Positions 1 through 4,759 of a stretch of 7,900 nucleotides of DNA are shown one piece after another. The stretch is from UBA8437 sp003445035 (GTDB lineage: Bacteria > Planctomycetota > Planctomycetia > Planctomycetales > Planctomycetaceae): positions 1-7,900 of the forward strand of contig CALCHI010000442.1 in assembly GCA_937901285.1 (NCBI GenBank), read 5' to 3'. The number at the start of each line of letters is the position of its first letter. Within the stretch, counting starts at the first letter, position 1. Under the pieces are notes generated by a model. It had not been told where the DNA came from. It ran no database searches and saw only the letters and a list, made by a program, of their open reading frames with translations. A program made the translations under genes and the position numbers.

Positions 1-158
1 AAGAAGAAGCCGCCGCTGAGGAAGCTCCGGCTGAGGAAGCTCCGGCTGAGGAAGCTCCGGCTGAAGAAGAAGCCGCTGAAGAAGAAGCCGCCGAGGAAGC
101 CCCGGCTGAAGAAGAAGCTGCCGACGAGGAGAGTAAGGAGGCTGGCGAGGAGGGTTGA
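1..158 (+). CDS. rpsP: Acidic C-terminal tail of probable ribosomal protein S16 (5' end outside window)
   Basis: The frame that begins with the codon at 3 is open from the left edge to a TGA at 156-158 and encodes 51 residues made almost wholly of Glu, Ala and Pro. They form eight five-residue units (EEAPA, EEEAA or EEAAA), then a short ending with one Lys. Nothing in this piece is diagnostic of a family. I call it the end of S16 because trmD and rplS follow immediately, the usual rpsP-(rimM)-trmD-rplS order, and because, as I recall, planctomycete S16 proteins often carry acidic extensions. S16 is a small-subunit assembly protein whose conserved core is about 80 residues, so this tail would lie outside the core. 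The L19 gene downstream has a comparable acidic tail. It could instead be another acidic-tailed protein upstream of trmD; the identity rests on gene order alone. Confidence 0.6.
   Translation, partial: EEAAAEEAPAEEAPAEEAPAEEEAAEEEAAEEAPAEEEAADEESKEAGEEG
3..122 (+). repeat. In-frame 15-bp tandem repeat coding for Glu/Ala/Pro pentapeptides
   Basis: Eight consecutive 15-bp units keep the reading frame. Three copies, at 18-32, 33-47 and 48-62, are identical (GAGGAAGCTCCGGCT). The flanking units differ mainly by Pro-to-Ala or Ala-to-Glu changes and synonymous third bases. The identical block suggests recent slippage expansion, so copy number may vary between strains. It is a coding microsatellite-like array, not a CRISPR or an intergenic repeat. 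Confidence 0.85.
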
Positions 159-162
159 TTTG

Positions 163-182
163 ACGGCGGTGGTATCCGCCGT
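163..182 (+). promoter_or_regulatory. GC-rich hairpin in the rpsP-trmD gap
   Basis: ACGGCGG (163-169) and CCGCCGT (176-182) are perfect inverted repeats around a six-base loop, TGGTAT, and a G-T pair could extend the stem at the base. It begins 5 bases after the upstream stop codon and ends 31 bases before the chosen trmD ATG. No T-run follows, so it is not a classical intrinsic terminator. It could slow transcription or protect an upstream mRNA end, which would help set different S16 and TrmD levels. This role is inferred. Confidence 0.4.
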
Positions 183-213
183 TCATGAGATTTCCTCTCG
201 ATGCGACCCAACC

Positions 214-969
214 ATGTCCACACGCATCCGGTTTGACGTCCTGACGTTGTTCCCCGAGATCTTCTCGGGGTACCTCGAGCAAAGCCTGCTGAAGCTGGCG
301 ATCGCCGAGGGTCTGGTCGACGTCCGGCTGTGGGATTTCCGCAACTGGGCGACCGACCGTCACCGCTCGGTCGACGACAAGCCCTACGGAGGTGGTCCGG
401 GGATGCTGCTCTCGTGCCAACCGGTCTTCGACGCCGTGGAAGCCGTCCAAGCTGACGCCGAGGAACCCGGTCGCCTGGTGATGCTCTCACCCCAGGGACA
501 ACCCCTGACTCACGAACTCGTCGAAACACTCGCCGCCACGCCGCGTCTGCTCCTTCTGTGTGGTCGGTACGAGGGGTTTGATGACCGGATTCGGGAAGGA
601 CTTGAACCCCTGGAGATTTCCGCCGGCGACTTCGTGACCAACGGTGGAGAGGTGCCCGCGATGCTGGTCATCGATTCCACCATTCGGCTGGTCCCCGGTG
701 TGCTCGGTGAAGAAACTTCGCACCGCTACGACTCGTTCGCCGAATCGGGCCTGCTGGAACACCCACAGTACACGCGGCCCCGCGAGTATCGCGGGATGGC
801 TGTTCCCGACGTATTGCTGTCGGGCAACCACGAAGAGATCGCTCGTTGGCGGCACGAGCAGAGCATGCGGCGGACCAGCGAGCGACGACCCGACCTGCTG
901 TCGGACAACAACGGTTCGGCAGCCGACCCAACTGAAACCCAACTCCAGATGATGGGATTGAACCGATGA
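214..969 (+). CDS. trmD: tRNA (guanine-N1)-methyltransferase TrmD
   Basis: TrmD uses S-adenosylmethionine to methylate N1 of G37, next to the anticodon of tRNAs read with a following G, and so prevents +1 frameshifting. The 251-residue product matches the usual length (about 255 in E. coli). Seen in order: FPEIF (13-17), YGGGPGM (58-64), then the trefoil-knot SAM site made of LSPQG (91-95), GRYEG (117-121) and GDFVTNGGE (138-146). Next come Arg158 before PGVLG, and Asp173 in the YDSF segment, matching the catalytic Arg154/Asp169 of characterised TrmD. YTRP (186-189), VLLSGNH (200-206) and RRPDLL (224-229) complete the family pattern. The frame is open back to a TTG at 160, but residues before the ATG at 214 resemble nothing in TrmD and would cover the hairpin, so I start at 214. 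No clear Shine-Dalgarno is present. The stop overlaps the rplS start. Confidence 0.95.
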   Translation: MSTRIRFDVLTLFPEIFSGYLEQSLLKLAIAEGLVDVRLWDFRNWATDRHRSVDDKPYGGGPGMLLSCQPVFDAVEAVQADAEEPGRLVMLSPQGQPLTHELVETLAATPRLLLLCGRYEGFDDRIREGLEPLEISAGDFVTNGGEVPAMLVIDSTIRLVPGVLGEETSHRYDSFAESGLLEHPQYTRPREYRGMAVPDVLLSGNHEEIARWRHEQSMRRTSERRPDLLSDNNGSAADPTETQLQMMGLNR

Positions 970-1448
970 CGTCCAGGCAGGAATTGCTCACGCACGCCGA
1001 GACTTCGAGCTTGCGAGAGGATCCGTTGCAGTTCGATGTGGGCGATACCGTCGACGTGCACACCAGAATTCTCGAAGGCGACAAGGAACGCGTGCAGGTG
1101 TTCACCGGTGTGGTGATTTCCCGCCGTGGGGGTGGTACCCGTGAGACATTCACCGTACGCCGAATCGTCTCCGGCGAGGGTGTCGAGCGAACATTCCCGG
1201 TCCATTCGCCCAAGATCGCCAAGCTCGAGATCAAGCGTCACGGCAAGACTCGCCGCTCCAAGCTGTTCTTCCTCCGAGACCGCGTCGGCAAGAAAACGCG
1301 ATTGGCCGAACGCCGCGTCCTCGTGCCCGGCACCTCGGCTCCCGAAGAAGAGTCCCTCATCGACGAGACACCCGTGGCAGCCGAAGAGACAGCCGAGACC
1401 GGCGAGGATGCCGGCGACGACGAAACTTCGCCCGAGGGTGAGGAGTAG
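966..1448 (+). CDS. rplS: Large-subunit ribosomal protein L19 with acidic tail
   Basis: L19 sits at the interface of the 50S and 30S subunits and takes part in inter-subunit bridges. Residues 1-117 match the whole family: FDVGDTVDV (23-31), EGDKERVQVFTGVVI (37-51), TFTVRRI (61-67), GVERTFPVHSP (72-82) and RRSKLFFLRDRVGKK (96-110). The normal protein is about 115 residues; this one has 160. The extra 43 residues (118-160) contain 16 acidic and no basic residues after Arg117, which is unusual for an rRNA-binding protein and echoes the tail of the upstream S16-like gene. The ATG overlaps the trmD stop (ATGA, 966-969), implying translational coupling. The fold assignment is clear; the role of the tail is unknown. 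Confidence 0.95.
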   Translation: MTSRQELLTHAETSSLREDPLQFDVGDTVDVHTRILEGDKERVQVFTGVVISRRGGGTRETFTVRRIVSGEGVERTFPVHSPKIAKLEIKRHGKTRRSKLFFLRDRVGKKTRLAERRVLVPGTSAPEEESLIDETPVAAEETAETGEDAGDDETSPEGEE

Positions 1449-1478
1449 CGATCGACGGGGTCGGGGGGACCGCCCAGA

Positions 1479-1526
1479 GGGATTCCCGATCAGCCACACC
1501 AGGAATCCGGCATTCCGTTTTTGTTT
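1479..1526 (+). terminator. Candidate weak terminator with a competing upstream arm, after rplS
   Basis: GGAAT (1502-1506) can pair with ATTCC (1512-1516) around CCGGC, followed at once by GTTTTTGTTT (1517-1526), the shape of a weak intrinsic terminator. The same left arm, extended to GGAATCC (1502-1508), is also perfectly complementary to GGATTCC (1480-1486). The two foldings are therefore mutually exclusive, as in attenuators. The 5-bp stem is short and may not function. It lies between rplS and yraN and may reduce read-through. This is inferred from base pairing only. Confidence 0.35.
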
Positions 1527-1565
1527 GCCGGTCGTTTTCTCGAACAGGGAGTGCTTCGAGCCGGC
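1527..1565 (+). promoter_or_regulatory. Two-part hairpin in the rplS-yraN gap
   Basis: CTCGAA (1539-1544) and TTCGAG (1555-1560) form a perfect 6-bp stem around a 10-base loop. Just outside, GCCGG (1527-1531) can pair with CCGGC (1561-1565), leaving a one-sided seven-base bulge (1532-1538). No known riboswitch or ribosomal-protein leader was recognised here. It may be a structured untranslated leader of yraN, or chance pairing in GC-rich DNA. Confidence 0.3.
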
Positions 1566-1575
1566 AGGGGATCGA

Positions 1576-1593
1576 GGACCGATGGAGAGGTCC
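1576..1593 (+). promoter_or_regulatory. yraN ribosome binding site inside a small hairpin
   Basis: The purine run GGAGAGG (1584-1590) ends four bases before the yraN ATG at 1595 and fixes that start. GGACC (1576-1580) can pair with GGTCC (1589-1593), which places most of the ribosome binding site in the eight-base loop and its last two G residues in the stem. This could modulate initiation, but a 5-bp stem is weak and the effect is inferred. Confidence 0.45.
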
Positions 1594-1594
1594 G

Positions 1595-1987
1595 ATGACA
1601 AACCGGCGACACACGCGTCTGGGTGAGGATGGCGAGAAGTTGGCCGAGAGGTTCCTCGTCGGAACAGGGATGACGGTCGTCGAGCGCCGACACCGAACGC
1701 GAAGAGGCGAAATCGACCTTGTTTGCCGTGACGGCGAGACGCTGGTCTTTGTCGAGGTCAAGACCCGAAGCAACGAGCGAGCGGGATCCCCGTTCGAATC
1801 GATCACGCCAGCCAAACAACGGCAACTCACACGCCTGGCCCTCAGTTACCTCAAGCAACACGACCTTCTCGATTGCCCGGCCCGCTTCGACATCGTCGGC
1901 ATTCTTTTCGAAGACGACTCCGAAACACCTCGCATCGACCACTATCGTGACGCCTTCCCTGCAATCGGCGGCGAGTCCTTTTTTTGA
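1595..1987 (+). CDS. yraN: YraN/UPF0102 family endonuclease-like protein
   Basis: This is a small (130-residue) member of the UPF0102/YraN family, which has a restriction-endonuclease-like fold; its cellular role is not firmly established. Visible family marks are GEDGEKLAERFL (10-21), the GEID segment (38-41), and FVEVKTR (52-58). Asp41, Glu54 and Lys56 give the D-(x)n-E-x-K pattern of PD-(D/E)xK nucleases. The PARFDIVGI segment (95-103) and the closing DAF (119-121) also fit. Length is typical. The ATG is preceded by a good ribosome binding site. Genes of this family often sit downstream of rplS, commonly with rnhB between; no rnhB is present here. The 146-bp gap before it is the longest between the genes of this cluster and holds several hairpins, so yraN may be expressed at a different level from rplS. 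Confidence 0.9.
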   Translation: MTNRRHTRLGEDGEKLAERFLVGTGMTVVERRHRTRRGEIDLVCRDGETLVFVEVKTRSNERAGSPFESITPAKQRQLTRLALSYLKQHDLLDCPARFDIVGILFEDDSETPRIDHYRDAFPAIGGESFF

Positions 1988-2009
1988 TCCCTCGATCAGA
2001 CCCGTGACC

Positions 2010-2013
2010 GGGA
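2010..2013 (+). promoter_or_regulatory. Ribosome binding site deciding the start of the YchF-like gene
   Basis: GGGA at 2010-2013 lies seven bases before the ATG at 2021 but only one base before the alternative ATG at 2015. Spacing therefore favours 2021. The motif is short, so the choice is tentative; the two starts differ by two residues. Confidence 0.4.
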
Positions 2014-2020
2014 CATGCCC

Positions 2021-3052
2021 ATGAAAACCGGACTCGTCGGATTCCAGGGCGGCGGCAAGAGCACCGTCTTCGAATTGCTGACCGGAACCGCCCCTGATCC
2101 ATCCAAGGCACACAGCGGACAAGTCGGGCTGGCCACCGTCGCCGACGCCCGTTTCGACGCCCTGGTCAAGCACTATCGGCCCGGCAAGGAGGTTCCTGCC
2201 CGGATCGAACTGTTCGACACTCCGGGCCTCGATCCGCGACAGCAGGATGTCAACACGCAACGCCTGGGAGTGATCCGCGAGGCCCAGGCGCTGGTGCAGG
2301 TAGTCGGTGCCTTCAGCGGTGCCGAGGCGATCGAGGAAGTCGATCGTTTCTCGGAAGAGCTGGCCCTGGCGGACCTGCAGATCGTCTCCAACCGGGTCAG
2401 CCGGCTCGAAGTCGATGCCACCAAGCCACGTCCCGATCGGGACGAATTGCAGGCCGAGCTCGAGGCGTTGAGGCCCCTGTCCGAAGCCCTGGAACGTGAC
2501 CTCAACCTGGACGGTGTCGAACTGAACGAAACCCAGGAACGGATCACCCGCTCGTTCTCTCTACTGACACTCAAGCAACGCCTGGTCCTGATCAACACCG
2601 CCGAACCCGATCCAAACTCCGACATCGTTGCCGCCCTGGAGACGGCCGGCCACAAGGTGATGGTCGCCGCCGTCGGACTCGAACTCGAACTCGAAGCACT
2701 CGACGAGACCGACCGCGCCGAGATGGCCTCGGAACTTGGACTCACCGGCAGCTGTCGCCAGGAACTGATGCAGGCGATCCTGCAAACCGCCGACCTGATC
2801 ACCTTCTACACCTGTGCCGAGAAAGAGGTCCACGCCTGGCTGCTCCGTCGCGGCTTGACCGCCGTCGATGCCGCCGACTCGATCCACTCGGACCTCGCCC
2901 GGGGATTCATCCGTGCGGAGGTGACTCCGTGTGACAAGCTGCTGGAACTGGGTGGCGAGAAGGAGGTCAAGGCGGCCGGGCTGTGGCACATCGAGGGGAA
3001 AGACTATGTCGTCCAGGATGGCGACGAGTTGTTCATCCGGTCCGGTGTCTAG
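2021..3052 (+). CDS. YchF/OLA1-related P-loop NTPase with C-terminal TGS-like domain
   Basis: The C-terminal part (about residues 257-343) is a near-textbook YchF domain: DLITFYTCAEKEVHAW, then GFIRAEV and EGKDYVVQDGDELFIR. The N-terminal part has a P-loop, GFQGGGKST (7-15), and a Walker B/G3 site, DTPGL (66-70). The residue after the G3 Gly is Leu where Ras-like GTPases have Gln, as in the HAS-NTPases. The base-specificity motif is NTAE (192-195), which fits the NxxE of YchF/OLA1, a family that prefers ATP to GTP and associates with ribosomes. A long Glu/Leu-rich helical stretch (about 105-165) matches the helical insertion. Oddities: the P-loop reads GGGKST rather than NVGKST. The conserved glycine-rich segment after G3 (the GASKGEGLGN-like loop of YchF) is missing, giving 343 residues instead of about 363. 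It is thus probably a divergent paralogue; a normal ychF may exist elsewhere. It begins 33 bp after yraN, possibly in the same transcript. Confidence 0.85.
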   Translation: MKTGLVGFQGGGKSTVFELLTGTAPDPSKAHSGQVGLATVADARFDALVKHYRPGKEVPARIELFDTPGLDPRQQDVNTQRLGVIREAQALVQVVGAFSGAEAIEEVDRFSEELALADLQIVSNRVSRLEVDATKPRPDRDELQAELEALRPLSEALERDLNLDGVELNETQERITRSFSLLTLKQRLVLINTAEPDPNSDIVAALETAGHKVMVAAVGLELELEALDETDRAEMASELGLTGSCRQELMQAILQTADLITFYTCAEKEVHAWLLRRGLTAVDAADSIHSDLARGFIRAEVTPCDKLLELGGEKEVKAAGLWHIEGKDYVVQDGDELFIRSGV

Positions 3053-3105
3053 ACAACGGTTCCTCGGCAAAACGAACCCCACAGAGAATTCCGTGGCAGA
3101 TCCTG

Positions 3106-3135
3106 TTGCCGCACCGCGAGGGACGCTCCTATAAT
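3106..3135 (+). promoter_or_regulatory. Sigma-70-type promoter for the PAS-GAF-REC gene
   Basis: A perfect TATAAT (3130-3135) stands out in GC-rich DNA. TTGCCG (3106-3111) lies 18 bases upstream as a partial -35 box (TTG conserved). A start near 3142 would give a leader of about 30 bases before the GTG at 3171. The site is intergenic, 77 bases past the YchF-like stop codon, which fits a separate transcription unit. Confidence 0.65.
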
Positions 3136-3157
3136 CCCGCGATTCTTCGGATCAGGC

Positions 3158-3161
3158 GGAG
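3158..3161 (+). promoter_or_regulatory. Ribosome binding site supporting a GTG start
   Basis: GGAG at 3158-3161 is nine bases before the GTG at 3171 and 18 before the in-frame ATG at 3180. Spacing favours the GTG, which would give a product three residues longer. Confidence 0.5.
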
Positions 3162-3170
3162 CAGAGTGCC

Positions 3171-4688
3171 GTGTCGCAAATGGCACTGAGCGAGGTGCTG
3201 GAACAGTTGCCGGCCGGTGTGGCCGTCCTCGACCCCTCTCTCGAAATCACGTGGTGCAACGATCGACTGCGCGAGCTGGCGCAGAGCGACGAGCTGCCCA
3301 TCGGTCTCGGCTTCTACGACCTGTTTGGATCGCCGGAGATCCTCGGGCCGGACCTCTGTCCGTTCCACACCGCCATCGGCCGAGCCCAACCGGCACGCAG
3401 CACATTGAAGCTCGACGAAAAGCGGTTCTACGACGTGCATGTCACGCCGCTGTTGGACGGTGAGACCAATTCTGACGACGGCGAGGTTGGTTCCCTGATC
3501 GCCCTTGTTCGTGATGTCTCCTCACAGGTCCAACAGCAGGAGAAGCTCAACGCGATCCACCAGGCCGGGCTCGAACTCGGAGACCTGATGCCGCAAGAGA
3601 TCCTCGAGATGAGCGTCGAAGATCGCATCGAACTGCTCAAGGCCAAGATCTCGCACTTCACCCGCGACCTGCTCGAATACGAGAACCTCGAGATCCGGTT
3701 GACCGAACGGGAGACGCTGGAACTGCTGCCGTTGCTGGCGATCGGCATGAGAGACGACGCGGCCAATCGCAAGCTGTTTGCACGTCCCGATGGAAACGGT
3801 GTGACCGGTTTCGTCGCGGCCACGGGAAAGAGCTACCTGTGTGAGGACACCGAAAGCGATCCCCTGTACCTGGCCGGAGCGCCCGATGCTCGCAGTTCAC
3901 TGACCGTGCCACTGATGCTGCACGACGAGATCCTCGGCACGTTCAATGTCGAGAGTCCCAAACCCGGCGCGTTCTCAGAAGACGACCTGCAGTTTCTGGA
4001 ACTCTTCAGCCGTGAACTCTCTGTCGCCCTCAACACGCTGGAACTGCTCGTGGCCGAAAAGGCGACGACGGTCTCGGAAAGCACCGAGAGGATCCTTCGG
4101 GAAGTGGCCGGACCCGTCGACGTGATCCTCAACGACGCCGCCTGGGTGCTCGAACGCTACATCGGCCACGAACCCGACGTCTGTGAACGACTCAACCAGA
4201 TCCTGGAACACACCCGAGAGATCAAGCAACTGGTGCACGAGGTGGGCGAGTCGATTGCTCCACGACGCAGTCATCTTCCGCCACCCGGACGCCAGCAACG
4301 GCCACGTCTTCGAGACAAGCGGGTGCTGTTTGTTGATGGAGACGACACGATTCGCCGTGCCGCCCACGAACTGCTCGAGCGATTCGGCTGCGAGGTCGAA
4401 ACGGCTCACAACGGCGAGTCGGCCTGCCTGATGCTTCGACAGTTCCACTACGACACCGTCGTGGCCGACATCCGGCTTGCGGACATGTCCGGCTACGAGT
4501 GCTTTTGCCAGCTCCGCGAGATCAACGACTCGGTGCCTGTGATCCTGATGACGGGCTTCGGCTACGATCCGTCGCACTCGATCGTCCAGGCCCGCCAGTC
4601 GGGCAGCCTGGAGGCCGTGCTCTACAAGCCCTTCCGTCTCGATCAGTTGCTGAGCGAACTGGAAGCCGCCCTGGGTGAACCGGCCTGA
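3171..4688 (+). CDS. PAS-GAF-receiver signalling protein without a kinase ATPase domain
   Basis: A 505-residue cytoplasmic protein; no signal peptide or membrane segment is seen. Residues about 5-118 look like a PAS domain (LPAGVAVLDPSLEITWCND near the start, IALVRDV at the end). Residues about 145-292 look like GAF (GVTGFVAATGK 210-220, LTVPLML 244-250, LGTFNVES 255-262). Residues about 305-360 form amphipathic helices placed where a kinase dimerisation domain would be, but without an H-E/D phosphoacceptor motif, and no N/G1/G2 ATPase boxes follow. A Pro/Arg-rich linker (364-382) leads to a receiver domain (383-502): Asp433 is the likely phosphoacceptor, with Thr461 and Lys486 in the expected places. 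The acidic pocket reads D389-G390-D391-D392, so the second Asp of the usual adjacent pair appears to be Gly. The PAS and GAF ligands and the partner kinase are unknown. It has its own promoter. A DNA-binding output domain is absent, so it probably acts through protein contacts. Confidence 0.8.
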   Translation: MSQMALSEVLEQLPAGVAVLDPSLEITWCNDRLRELAQSDELPIGLGFYDLFGSPEILGPDLCPFHTAIGRAQPARSTLKLDEKRFYDVHVTPLLDGETNSDDGEVGSLIALVRDVSSQVQQQEKLNAIHQAGLELGDLMPQEILEMSVEDRIELLKAKISHFTRDLLEYENLEIRLTERETLELLPLLAIGMRDDAANRKLFARPDGNGVTGFVAATGKSYLCEDTESDPLYLAGAPDARSSLTVPLMLHDEILGTFNVESPKPGAFSEDDLQFLELFSRELSVALNTLELLVAEKATTVSESTERILREVAGPVDVILNDAAWVLERYIGHEPDVCERLNQILEHTREIKQLVHEVGESIAPRRSHLPPPGRQQRPRLRDKRVLFVDGDDTIRRAAHELLERFGCEVETAHNGESACLMLRQFHYDTVVADIRLADMSGYECFCQLREINDSVPVILMTGFGYDPSHSIVQARQSGSLEAVLYKPFRLDQLLSELEAALGEPA

Positions 4689-4749
4689 GGCGGGCCATTG
4701 CATCTCGGAACGCAATCGGGTCGAATGGCTCCAGCCTTCTTTTGCACTC

Positions 4750-4753
4750 GGAG
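4750..4753 (+). promoter_or_regulatory. Ribosome binding site fixing the Gfo/Idh/MocA start
   Basis: GGAG at 4750-4753 is six bases before the ATG at 4760. The frame is open further upstream to a TTG at 4742, but that start would lie in front of this site and would lengthen the Tat signal without need. Confidence 0.6.
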
Positions 4754-4759
4754 TTCCCC

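Noticed and set aside
1..122. Repeat array at the left edge as a CRISPR or mobile repeat
   Set aside because: Units are 15 bp, contiguous without spacers, and keep a reading frame that encodes an acidic tail ending at a stop codon.
726..2260. Long open frames on the minus strand opposite rplS and yraN (for example 726-1601 and 1490-2260)
   Set aside because: They lie opposite clearly conserved plus-strand genes, have no recognisable domain, and long antisense frames are expected in GC-rich coding DNA.
3058..3078. GGTTC/GAACC inverted repeat after the YchF-like gene, as a terminator
   Set aside because: Five base pairs, an eleven-base loop and no T-run; not distinguishable from chance.
4697..4726. 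Possible promoter (TTGCAT, 17 bases, TCGAAT) before the Gfo/Idh/MocA gene
   Set aside because: Matches to both boxes are poor and such matches occur often by chance; not strong enough to annotate.
4727..4743. GGC-TCCA-GCC followed by a T-rich run after the PAS-GAF-REC gene, as a terminator
   Set aside because: The stem is only three base pairs, too weak for an intrinsic terminator.
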